From Nemertoderma westbladi (lineage: Eukaryota; Xenacoelomorpha; Nemertodermatida; Nemertodermatidae): a stretch of 49,093 nt of DNA. Position numbers and translations under genes: made by a program. This document shows, in pieces, positions 29,999 to 40,125 of this stretch. The stretch lies in contig JAUCBJ010002368.1 in NCBI GenBank assembly GCA_032718475.1, positions 1-49,093 of the forward strand, read 5' to 3'. Under the pieces are notes generated by a model, which saw only the letters and a program-made list of their open reading frames with translations, was not told the DNA's origin and searched no databases. Each line of letters begins with the position of its first letter. The first letter of the stretch is position 1.

Positions 29999-30515
29999 TT
30001 AGTTAGAAGAGAGAGAGTAAGAGGTAAAAGGGGTATATAAGATATAGATATTAGTTAGCAGTTAGTAGCGAGAGGGGGGCATGTGAGTGCGGTTGTATAG
30101 GTCGTGTAGGCCGCGCGACATATACTGCTGTACTACACAGGCCCACAGAGTAGGCCAGAATGTGGATTAGGAGATAGAATAATCCATAGGCAGTAGCAAG
30201 TAGTAGGAAACAATAAGGTAGTAGGATTGAAGTTAAAATAGATAGACAAAATAAATAGAATAGGGCTGAAAGTTACGAAATAGTGGCAACACAAGGGAAG
30301 TCGTTCTAGAACATAATAAAAGTAACGGACAGAAATTGTAAATTAGGCTCATTTACTAGCTTCAAAATTAATTAGTAACAAATTTAGGTTAAAAGGCGCA
30401 GTTAGGTAGAAAATAGGCCATTATCGAACCGTACAGAACATCTTAGATACATCACTCATCTGTATTGCGCCTTGGTAAGGCACCACCCTGCAGGTGAGCG
30501 AGTGTAGTGTTCGGA
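29999..30515 (+). other. Leader before the coding region of element B
   Basis: Purine-rich, non-coding. It has a TATA-like GTATATAAGATATAG near 30032 and CACCCTGCAG followed by GTGAGC at 30484-30499, which could serve as a splice acceptor or donor just before the ATG at 30516. No 5' LTR was found. Confidence 0.4.
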
Positions 30516-31216
30516 ATGGCGAGCAAGTTGATCAGGAAGAGAAAGGCGGAGTCAGGAGGAAAGGAGATACTGGTGGATTTCACTGAGAGGCATCCGGAAG
30601 AGAAGACGAGAGGATACTACGAGAAGTTGGAAAGGGGTCACGCGGCACGAGCGCTGCAGGATCACTTCCGGGAGATGCACGAACAGCGGCTGGTCGGGAC
30701 CTACGGGACGCCGTCGCTGGACAACGCGATCTTCCAACACTTCCACTACGTGGTGAAAGGGGACGAGGCGAAGTTCGGGATTCCGAAGTATCCGAGGGAA
30801 TCACCGAGGAAGGACTGGAAGAGATTCATAGAGTCCGTCAACAGGGGAGGATATATGATCCTAGACGACGAGGGAACCGTGGAAGACGAGGCGGGTTCGA
30901 GATGAGGATCAGCGGGGTCGGCCAGGACCATACTCCTACATTTGGCCGCGCCAAAAGGGGACATCTTCCTATTCGATCTAGGAACGTATGGGAAGAAGGA
31001 CGGGCCGAAACTAAACCGGTTACCGAAAGCGGTACAAGTCTTGGTAAGAGAGAAGTCGACGACGAAAGTGGGATCGGCGATTCGCAAGGATGCGGAGAGA
31101 ATCATCGGTCCGGACGCCACCAACCTCCTGGATATGCAGAAGGTCTTTATGGCTATGACGGCACCGGATGGGTTGGGGCTAGTCGAAAACACGGGCTCGT
31201 ATGCCACAAACCGATG
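30516..31216 (+). pseudogene. Element B ORF, N-terminal part: exonuclease-like motifs I and II
   Basis: ATG 30516 opens MASKLIRKRKAESGGKEI. Motif I is YMILDDEGT with D at 30864 and E at 30870. An in-frame TGA at 30903-30905 follows, after which the same frame continues with ILLHLAAPKGDIFLFDLG, then motif II TTKVGSAIRKD with D at 31089 and LLDMQKVFM near 31123. This matches DEDD exonucleases, where a strand-forming FDx segment follows motif I. The frame becomes senseless after about 31210, and the sense moves to the frame one base earlier (MDWGKFREEYG), pointing to an indel. An ATGA overlap at 30902-30905 would allow a start in the other frame, but that frame's product up to ~31200 looks like an out-of-frame shadow. 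Confidence 0.55.
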
Positions 31217-33019
31217 GACTGGGGGAAGTTCAGGGAAGAATACGGAGCAGAACTAGCGAACTCGCTAAAGTGGGGAGCGAGACCGGGAAAGCAGGAGGTA
31301 TATCAATTCCGCAGAGGAGCGATAAAGGTATATCAGAAGCGATATATCCTGCAGGAAGATTGGGTGATAATAAGTTTGCTTAACTTATTTATGACCGTGG
31401 TCATCGAGAGGGAACCAGAAGCATTTCTGTTATCGGGATCACCCCTAAGCTACAGGAGAGCCTTTAAAACGGCCTTCGACGGTCTGGTAGACCACCCGGG
31501 GCTGAAGGGCGAGTCGGTGTACTACAACAGCCGACATCTAGTAGACGGGGAGACAGATACGCCGTATCAGAGATGGGAGCAGTTAGAGACGGACAGACGG
31601 GAAGCAAAGCGACTGGAAGAAGTCGCTAGACAGGAGAGGATAGAAGCGGAGGAGAGGGAAGAGGAGGCCAGGACGCAGAGTTACGGCTTCGAGGAACAGG
31701 CGGGCCTAGACGAGCTTCATTGGACTTCGTCAGGGAGTTCGGGGGAGTCTCTGGGGCGAGAATTGGGATGGACGGTGGGATCGCCGAAACAGTCGACGTC
31801 GGGGTTGCAAGAGATGCCCATACCAGCGGGCGCCGAGGGCGACCAACCGCCGAGGAACTTGAGGGAGCTAGAGGGATGGAGAGCTACGGGCGAGAGCCAA
31901 GGCGGGAAGGGACATAGTGGGTCCACCAGGATACCGGGGTTGGAGGTACTGCCAGAGGAGGAGGAGGACGACGACGAGTTTGGAGAGATGCCGCCCATCG
32001 AGAGGATAGGCCACTCGGACACGGACTGGGTTGGCGGAAGGGTGGTGACGGCCAGTGGGGCGAGGGCCTTCTGGAACAGATCCGGCAAGCGGACCTGGGT
32101 GCATGAGGAGCCGGCGATGGATTTCGCGGGGAGCACTATCAGGTTGGGCGAGCAACCGGGGACGGCACCACGGATAGTATTCGGGGAGACGATGCCCGAG
32201 AGGGGCGGAGAGATCGATGTAGATAGAGACAGCAACGTGGAGAAGTTCGCCTACCAGCGACTCCATAGACCGCGGAGATCGCTCGGGACGAAAGACGAGG
32301 TGGGACGGGAGACATTGGTACTCGGCTGCGACTACTGTGGGAGACAGACCCACCAGGAAAGGAGCTGCTTGTACCGGTTCCAGAAGGGAACCTTTTGTCT
32401 CTACTGCCGCGAGCCGAGCCACAGGATGGGGGCGTGTCCACGGTTACATAACCGATGTCCAAAGTGCCACTTTCGGGGACACTACGGACGCCAGTGCGAC
32501 TGGATGGACGACGAGGAGAAGTTCGCAAGATTCGAGGAGTGGGCCGACGTCGGGGCTATGACGCGCCAGCGCATGAAGGAGTTCAAGTGGGGTTTCTTCC
32601 TTATAAACCAGGAGACTCACATGGAAATCATAAAGCGGAGGTTACCGTTCACCTATCAAGAGATAGCAACGGCGGCGTCGTACGCCAGAGTTATGAACAC
32701 ACAACGATACTTGGACAGGTGGACGCCGCAGAACCGAAAGGAGTTTAGGGATTTCTTGGCGGAGCACGTACCGCAAGCGATGAAGATGATCCTATGGGAC
32801 GCCACCAGAGGGAGACAACCAGGCCACTCTGAGGGGCCACCTGCGAAGCGGTATCGGGCACTAATAACACCAGCGCCCAAGGAGCCAACAACCGGAATCA
32901 GCAGGGAGGTGGCGGCGAAGGTCCGAAAGCAGAAAGCGGATTCCAGAGGAGCAGTGGTAACCAAGAAACGGCCCAGGGAAGAGGACGCCAGGGGGAACTA
33001 CCCCCGGGGGAACAGATAG
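31202..33019 (+). pseudogene. Element B ORF, C-terminal part: motif III, acidic linker, zinc knuckles
   Basis: The reading enters from the frame change near 31210 and is open to TAG 33017-33019. RYILQEDWVIISLLNLF has Y at 31343 and E at 31355 (Y-x3-E, as in the BEL copy). A long acidic, low-complexity linker follows (Glu/Arg helix at ~31600-31690, EEEEDDDEF near 31960). Then come CDYCGRQTHQERSC (~32330), CLYCREPSHRMGAC and CPKCHFRGHYGRQC (32395-32500), a conserved segment with NTQRYLDRW, and a basic tail with KKRPREED, a possible nuclear localisation signal. Knuckle spacing matches that at 12139-12240 almost residue for residue. The strand is strikingly purine-rich. Confidence 0.65.
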
Positions 33020-33692
33020 GTTCCCAAGAGCCAAGGGAGTGAGACTGGGACTGGGACGTGGTACGCCTGGAAGGCGCCGCGTGGGACGTACGAACTATTA
33101 AGTACAAATTTAATTAATGCAAATAATCATATAAGTGCAATTTGTATGTACGTACGTAGTAATTAGCAGTAAAATACATATGTTCGGAGTAAGTACTATA
33201 GTCATACAACCTTTCTCAATTAGCTACTGGGACTGGGGGGATAACTGACTATGGCACTATGGACGAGACACCCGACAATTTCACACTTCTTGAGTGCGAC
33301 GGCACGAGAGAGGGGGGGGAGATTCGTCAGGAGAGATGAAATAATCAAAGTGGGGTTGAGGGACGGAGTAATAGAGCGGAGTGCGGAGAGAGTGTGGGCG
33401 CAATCCTAGAGTGGGGGGGGGGAGAATAAGAGGCTGAGTGTGGGACGAGGAGGTCCGAGGGTATGAGAGAATTAGGATGGGAGTGGAGAAGAGATAGGGC
33501 GAGAGTGTTGGGGAAACAAAAGTCGCGTGAGAGGTGAGCGCGATCGGCCCGACATGAGACGCCAGGCACACAGGGTAGCGTTATCATACCCATAGGGAGC
33601 GGCCTGGAAAGCCGGCTCCGAGAGAAAAGAATTCCACCCCACACCCGATACTAGATCGGGATCCAGCGGGATTGTAGCGCACTTTTTGGTTG
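33020..33692 (+). other. Purine-rich spacer before the LTR of element B
   Basis: Non-coding. From about 33300 to 33540 nearly all bases on this strand are A or G, with several G runs (for example ten G at 33412-33421). Confidence 0.6.
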
Positions 33693-33721
33693 ATGCTATC
33701 TTCTTACCGGGAAGATAGCAT
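33693..33721 (+). promoter_or_regulatory. Perfect 11-bp hairpin abutting the polypurine tract
   Basis: ATGCTATCTTC (33693-33703) and GAAGATAGCAT (33711-33721) pair around the loop TTACCGG. It directly precedes the G run of the polypurine tract. Confidence 0.75.
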
Positions 33722-33730
33722 GGGGGGGAG
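33721..33730 (+). promoter_or_regulatory. Polypurine tract of element B
   Basis: TGGGGGGGAG immediately before the LTR start TGTTAGC. Confidence 0.65.
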
Positions 33731-34260
33731 TGTTAGCTTATTCAATCCCGCTAACATCCCATAAAGTTATAAGCCGATAAGCAATATTGGGGGCCACGAA
33801 ATTGGGTAATAACCAACTCGTGCCACCCCAATGAGAATGGGAAGGAGAACCACACAATAAGGGTCGGGCCAAACCCCTAACCCAAAGAGAACAGGTGGAG
33901 TGAACGGGAACACTCCATGGGGCGCCAACAAGGGTATCAACCAATCAGAGGGGGGACAGGCATCGATTAGGTAGAGTAATTAGGCCAACCGTGCAATATA
34001 ACCAGTAACCTAATAATCAGTAATTCAGTTATCTCAGTGCAGTAGTGCTAGCATAGGTTAGTTAGTTTAGATAGGGGAGCACGGGACTTTAGTTACCGTA
34101 TCCCGCCTTCCATATATTATACTATCATATCTATATCTTATACCAATTATATACAGCGAACATCAGAACTCATTTACCGTTTCCATTTACTCTTTACACA
34201 CGGCGGGGACGCGTAAGCTAAACACCGGATAAATCGGGATCCCTCCTGGATCCCGTCACA
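33731..34260 (+). repeat. LTR of element B (about 530 bp)
   Basis: It starts TGTTAGCTTATTCAATCCCG after the polypurine tract and probably ends CCTGGATCCCGTCACA at 34260, giving TG..CA ends. It includes CCAATCAGAG near 33939, also seen in the BEL copy 1 LTR. There is no second copy in the window to fix the end. Confidence 0.6.
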
Positions 34261-34608
34261 GATTTTAAATACTGCAAAATAGAATACACTTACAGATTAG
34301 CATATAAAAATTACTTTTAATTTCCATAACTATTACTCCAATTAGAAATATTGATAATAATCAAAAATGGAATATGTACAACTTCCATACAGTATATTTC
34401 GTCTACATTTCATCACTACATTGAGAGTAAGAAAAAAGACAAAATGAAAAGAAACATGCGTAACTCCGAGGAAATGTGAAATCTCACAAATACCCAGGTC
34501 TACCAACACATGAAGTATCTCCTTCAATGACTTACTACGAATCTCACTACCGAAAAATTAACAGAAAAAAACATAAAACTAATAACGTAATGAATATTAA
34601 ATACTTAC
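34261..34608. other. AT-rich DNA, nothing recognised
   Basis: No coding frame or repeat. If the exon at 34609-34791 is real, this would be part of the following intron on the minus strand. Confidence 0.4.
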
Positions 34609-34791
34609 AAGAAATACACCATTGTGTTATAATTAGGCCTAGCGTTCTTAGCTGCTTTAGCAGCCGTAGATTTATTCAATTTCTTTGATTTTAATACATT
34701 TAAAACGTGCACGACTCGACATTCCAGGAAACAATCCTCTACTCTTGTCCTCGCCGACAAAACGTCGGCAAGGCCGATTATTGCTGCCATT
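34609..34791 (-). other. Possible coding exon of a host or transposon gene
   Basis: On the minus strand TTTTTGTTATAG (ending 34792) is a good acceptor, then ATG at 34790 opens MAAIIGLADVLSARTRVEDC and about 60 codons, ending at TTCTT followed by the donor GTAAGTAT (from 34608). The open segment is Lys/Ala-rich near its end (KKLNKSTAAKAAKNA). I recognise no family. Good sites on both sides raise it above chance, but an accidental open stretch is quite possible. Confidence 0.3.
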
Positions 34792-34875
34792 CTATAACAA
34801 AAATATAAATATACAATGTAAACAAGACAATACAATAATGCTCTCCATAGGGAAAAATATCAACCGGCTATATTG

Positions 34876-34942
34876 GGTCTCGAACCTGGTACCTAGGTTT
34901 CAAACTTATTGTTATCATCAGCCGGGTGAGTATACTGAGCTA
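34876..34942 (-). other. tRNA-like SINE head (Pol III A and B boxes)
   Basis: On the minus strand TAGCTCAGTATAC (34942-34930) resembles an A box and GGTTCGAGACC (34886-34876) is a perfect B box, about 43 bases apart as in tRNA genes. The anticodon arm and acceptor stem do not pair well, so a tRNA-derived SINE is likelier than a functional tRNA. Confidence 0.4.
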
Positions 34943-35180
34943 TTACACCGAATAAATATTTCGCTATGGAATGCGACATCATATTTAAGCCAACTAATCA
35001 CTCAAAGGAAATTACAACTTCGTTATTGCCGTGCTCTGCAAGAAAAGGCAACCATGCCTCAAAGAATAACTATTATACAGTGTTGTAGAAAACACTGTAA
35101 CCCCGTATTAATAATACGGGTATTAATAATATTATTAATAATAATATTAATAATATAATAATACGGACGGACAGGCTTCA
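34943..35180. other. Short palindromes before the satellite array
   Basis: ACAGTGTTGTAGAAAACACTGT (35078-35099) and CCCGTATTAATAATACGGG (35102-35120, 9-bp arms) are followed by ATTAATA repeats. No gene. Confidence 0.55.
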
Positions 35181-37411
35181 TAACCACTACTAATATCGGT
35201 ATTTTGTGGGAGGTATCGCCTCTAAATGCAGGCTCGTACAATCGGATCTTAGTTCCCACACCCACTAACCACTACTAATATCGGTAGTTTGTGGGAGGTA
35301 TCGCCTCTAAATGCAGGCTCGTACAATCGGATCTTAGTTCCCGCACCCACTAACCACTACTAATATCGGTAGTTTGTGGGAGGTATCGCCTCTAAATGCA
35401 GGCTCGTACAATCGAATCTTAGTTCCCACACCCACTAACCACTACTAATATCGGTAGTTTGTGGGAGGTATCGCCTCTAAATGCAGGCTCGTACAATCGG
35501 ATCTTAGTTCCCACACCCACTAACCACTACTAATATCGGTAGTTTGTGGGAGGTATCGCCTCTAAATGCAGGCTCGTACAATCGGATCTTAGTTCCCACA
35601 CCCACTAACCACTACTAATATCGGTAGTTTGTGGGAGGTATCGCCTCTAAATGCAGGCTCGTACAATCGGATCTTAGTTCCCACACCCACTAACCACTAC
35701 TAATATCGGTAGTTTGTGGGAGGTATTGTCTCTAAATGCAGGCTCGTACAATCGGATCTTAGTTCCCACACCCACTAACCACTACTAATATCGGAAGTTT
35801 GTGGGAGGTATCGCCTCTAAATGCAGGCTCGTACAATCGGATCTTAGTTCCCACACCCACTAACCACTACTAATATCGGAAGTTTGTGGGAGGTATCGCC
35901 TCTAAATGCAGGCTCGTACAATCGGATCTTAGTTCCCACACCCACTAACCACTACTAATATCAGTAGTTTGTGGGAGGTATCGCCTCTAAATGCAGGCTC
36001 GTACAATCGGATCTTAGTTCCCACACCCACTAACCACTACTAATATCGGTAGTTTGTGGGAGGTATTGCCTCTAAATGCAGGCTCGTACAATCGGATCTT
36101 AGTTCCCACACCCACTAACCACTACTAATATCGGTAGTTTGTGGGAGGTATTGCCTCTAAATGCAGGCTCGTACAATCGGATCTTAGTTCCCACACCCAC
36201 TAACCACTACTAATATCGGTAGTTTGTGGGAGGTATCGCCTCTAAATGCAGGCTCGTACAATCGGATCTTAGTTCCCGCACCCACTAACCACTACTAATA
36301 TCGGTCGTTTGTGGGAGGTATCGCCTCTAAATACAGGCTCGCACAATCGGATCTTAGTTCCCGCACCCACTAACCACTACTAATATCGGTAGTTTGTGGG
36401 AGGTATCGTCTCTAAATACAGGCTCGCACAATCGGATCTTAGTTCCCACACCCACTAACCACTACTAATATCGGTAGTTTGTGGGAGGTATCGCCTCTAA
36501 ATGCAAGCTCGTACAATCGGATCTTAGTTCCCACACTCACTAACCACTACTAATATCGGTAGTTTGTGGGAGGTATCGCCTCTAAATGCAGGCTCGTACA
36601 ATCGAATCTTAGTTCCCACACCCACTAACCACTACTAATATCGGTAGTTTGTGGGAGGTATCGCCTCTAAATGCAGGCTCGTACAATCGGATCTTAGTTC
36701 CCACACCCACTAACCACTACTAATATCGGTAGTTTGTGGGAGGTATCGCCTCTAAATGCAGGCTCGTACAATCGGATCTTAGTTCCCACACCCACTAACC
36801 ACTACTAATATCGGTAGTTTGTGGGAGGTATTGTCTCTAAATGCAGGCTCGTACAATCGGATCTTAGTTCCCACACCCACTAACCACTACTAATATCGGA
36901 AGTTTGTGGGAGGTATCGCCTCTAAATGCAGGCTCGTACAATCGGATCTTAGTTCCCACACCCACTAACCACTACTAATATCGGAAGTTTGTGGGAGGTA
37001 TCGCCTCTAAATGCAGGCTCGTACAATCGGATCTTAGTTCCCACACCCACTAACCACTACTAATATCAGTAGTTTGTGGGAGGTATCGCCTCTAAATGCA
37101 GGCTCGTGCAATCGGATCTTAGTTCCCACACCCACTAACCACTACTAATATCGGTAGTTTGTGGGAGGTATTGCCTCTAAATGCAGGCTCGTACAATCGG
37201 ATCTTAGTTCCCACACCCACTAACCACTACTAATATCGGTAGTTTGTGGGAGGTATTGCCTCTAAATGCAGGCTCGTACAATCGGATCTTAGTTCCCACA
37301 CCCACTAACCACTACTAATATCGGTAGTTTGTGGGAGGTATCGCCTCTAAATGCAGGCTCGTACAATCGGATCTTAGTTCCCGCACCCACTAACCACTAC
37401 TAATATCGGTA
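35181..37411 (+). repeat. 85-bp satellite array (26 units)
   Basis: TAACCACTAC recurs every 85 bases from 35181 to 37391, with very few differences between units. Variants recur in order: TATTGTCTC (35724, 36829), TCGGAAG (35791, 36896) and TCAGTAG (35961, 37066), all 1105 bases (13 units) apart, showing that a block was duplicated. Each unit has the small hairpin GAGGTATCGCCTC. The end is abrupt, at TATCGGTA before the next satellite. Confidence 0.97.
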
Positions 37412-38684
37412 CTAAGTAAGGTCACACTGAAATAAAATAATACATCTTCAACAACCACCGAATATCCTAAGTAAGGTCACACTGAAATAAAATAATACAT
37501 CTTTAACAACCAAAGAATATCCTAAGTAAGGTCACAATGAAATAAAATAATACATCTTCAACAACCACCGAATATCCTAAGTAAGGTCACAATGAAACAA
37601 AATAATACATCTTCAACAACCACCGAATATCCTAAGTAAGGTCACACTGAAATAAAATAATACATCTTTAACAACCAAAGAATATCCTAAGTAAGGTCAC
37701 AATGAAATAAAATAATACATCTTCAACAACCACCGAATATCCTAAGTAAGGTCACAATGAAACAAAATAATACATCTTCAACAACCACCGAATATCCTAA
37801 GTAAGGTCACACTGAAATAAAATAATACATCTTTAACAACCAAAGAATATCCTAAGTAAGGTCACAATGAAATAAAATAATACATCTTCAACAACCACCG
37901 AATATCCTAAGTAAGGTCACAATGAAACAAAATAATACATCTTCAACAACCACCGAATATCCTAAGTAAGGTCACAATGAAATAAAATAATACATCTTCA
38001 ACAACCACCGAATATCCTAAGTAAGGTCACACTGAAATAAAATAATACATCTTCAACAACCACCGAATATCCTAAGTAAGGTCACAATGAAATAAAATAA
38101 TACATCTTCAACAACCACCGAATATCCTAAGTAAGGTCACAATGAAATAAAATAATACATCTTCAACAACCACCGAATATCCTAAGTAAGGTCACACTGA
38201 AATAAAATAATACATCTTCAACAACCACCGAATATCCTAAGTAAGGTCACACTGAAATAAAATAATACATCTTCAACAACCACCGAATATCCTAAGTAAG
38301 GTCACAATGAAATAAAATAATACATCTTCAACAACCACCGAATATCCTAAGTAAGGTCACAATGAAATAAAATAATACATCTTCAACAACCACCGAATAT
38401 CCTAAGTAAGGTCACAATGAAATAAAATAATACATCTTCAACAACCACCGAATATCCTAAGTAAGGTCACACTGAAATAAAATAATACATCTTCAACAAC
38501 CACCGAATATCCTAAGTAAGGTCACAATGAAATAAAATAATACATCTTCAACAACCACCGAATATCCTAAGTAAGGTCACAATGAAATAAAATAATACAT
38601 CTTCAACAACCACCGAATATCCTAAGTAAGGTCACAATGAAATAAAATAATACATCTTTAACAACCAAAAAATATCCTAAGTAA
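37412..38684 (+). repeat. 55-bp satellite array (about 23 units)
   Basis: CTAAGTAAGGTCACA(C/A)TGAA recurs every 55 bases. The variant CTTTAACAACCAAAG occurs at 37501, 37666 and 37831, 165 bases apart, so a three-unit block was amplified. The array begins without any spacer after the 85-bp array and ends at CTAAGTAA 38684. Confidence 0.97.
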
Positions 38685-38778
38685 TCTAAGATCTCGATTG
38701 CTGCAAAGCTATACAATAGAATTCTATTAAATCGCATCAGGGATCCCATTGAGAGACTGCTCCGTGGAAATCAGAATG

Positions 38779-39976
38779 TGTAAAAGCTTTTGTGGGATAA
38801 CTGATTCGTTTGCCTTGTTGGCCAGTTCCCCCCCTGGGCGCTGAATACTCTAAAAGGGGATCTATAACTCGAATAGCGCAAGCTACCGGCTGATTGGCTG
38901 ATTTGCTGTGCGAAGGAATCTGGGCTACGTTTGATTGTCCAACCAGCTTGGGAAAGTTGCCCCACAGCCCTGTTTCTATATCTGCCAATAGGATTTGAGT
39001 TGATTTTGATTTCGACCTATCACAGATCTACTGAACTGAATTTTCCTATCTGTATGCTCTTTCTCTGTGGTGGGTGGAAGCCTTTGTAAATAAGGTTATT
39101 CTTATCAGTTTTTAGTGTTTTTTGTGATTCTAAGCCAGGAAGAGAGCGGCTTTGGAATTTTATGCTCTTTCTCTGTGCCTTACACTAGTAGGCTTAATTA
39201 TAAGGGCATATATCCGTTATCAAACGAACAATCCAAAACTGATTGATTGTCACAACTCATGCAACTCAACATACCTAATCAAACATACCTGTGCATACTT
39301 TTATATTGTTATACTGCTATTTACTGTCAGTTCTTCATAATATGGTTGATGAATTATTATATTTGGAATAACGATAAATAACCCCGAAACCCAATATTCT
39401 TGATATACCGAAGGTAAGAGAGAAGGGTTACATATAACGATTGTGACTTATGTTAAAGTGGTTTGAAGTGAATCTAATGTTATTTGATAGACCCTACATG
39501 AGTCAGTCCGTGTTCCTTTTATATGTGGCTAAAATCAGTGAAGATCGGCAGATCAGTGTGCAGTATTGTGCAGCATTGTGTATGAGTGAGTCTGATAACG
39601 AAGCATTTCCTAAAGAATGCGCCATATATGTGAATTATAACTAAGCCATATCGTTGTGAGTAGTTTAAGTCATAACTCTGTTTATATAGATAGAGCGCCA
39701 CGTCCTAAAGGAACTGTTAATATTTCCCGAAGGTGAATAATATTGTCAGAGATTATATAATACTGTCAGTCGAATAATACATTAAGCTTACATAGCAATA
39801 AGATTAAGCCGTCGAACCCAATCTCCCGGGTATATCCAGCGGGTGAATGATCGCGCACAGATTGGTTTCGACTAGTGTAGTGAATAAAATACTTGTCATA
39901 GGCTAAAAGTGATTTATTATCTAGAAGACATCATAATTTGGCGGGTTAAACTGCCAAAGGTCTGAAAGCGCGAACA
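38779..39976 (+). repeat. 5' LTR of BEL copy 2 (1198 bp)
   Basis: It starts TGTAAAAGCTTTTG and ends GCGAACA, the counterpart of 13050-14247 with the same length. Sequence from ~39165 on aligns well with the other LTR; the U3 part (38793-39150) does not. It lies about 95 bases after the 55-bp satellite and was thus inserted next to or into satellite DNA. Confidence 0.75.
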
Positions 39977-40125
39977 ATAACGGATATTTAGTCTGTATTG
40001 CAGTGTAGGCATTAAATACAGTTTAATATTGTTCTGGTAAGAACAATAACGGATATTTAGTCTGTATTGCAGTGTAGGCATTAAATACAGTTTAATATTG
40101 TTCTGGTAAGAACAATAACGGATAT
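39973..40125 (+). repeat. 69-bp tandem repeat at the LTR end (2.2 units)
   Basis: AACAATAACGGATATTTAGT recurs at 39973 and 40042, and AACAATAACGGATAT again at 40111. The repeat begins inside the last four bases of the LTR. Each unit carries GAACAATA near its start and TATTGTTC near its end, a potential stem. Confidence 0.85.

Larger units (their letters stand above)
30001..34260 (+). mobile_element. LTR element B, 3' part with exonuclease-like/zinc-knuckle ORF
   Basis: The order is leader, coding region (30516-33019), spacer, hairpin, polypurine tract (33721-33730) and LTR (33731-34260). No reverse transcriptase or integrase is present in this copy, and the left limit is uncertain. The coding region is related to the third ORF of BEL copy 1 and has the same position relative to the 3' LTR, so B is probably the 3' end of an element of the same general plan or a non-autonomous derivative. 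Confidence 0.6.

Noticed and set aside
30902-31200. Coding in the frame that begins with the ATGA overlap at 30902
   Set aside because: Its product here is Gly/Arg/Ser-rich shadow sequence, while the other frame carries motif II and the FLFDLG strand shared with the exonuclease fold.
34685-35158. Plus-strand ORF of 157 codons
   Set aside because: Composition is random-like, it runs through the SINE-like segment and AT palindromes, and it lies opposite the better exon candidate.
35181-37411. tRNA or snRNA genes within the 85-bp satellite
   Set aside because: The unit has no consistent cloverleaf, only a weak B-box-like word and a tiny hairpin.
35181-38684. CRISPR-like array
   Set aside because: The repeat units follow one another with no unique spacers, and the DNA is from an animal; these are satellites.
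38737-38988. Minus-strand ORF of 83 codons
   Set aside because: It crosses the LTR boundary at 38779 and has no recognisable motif.
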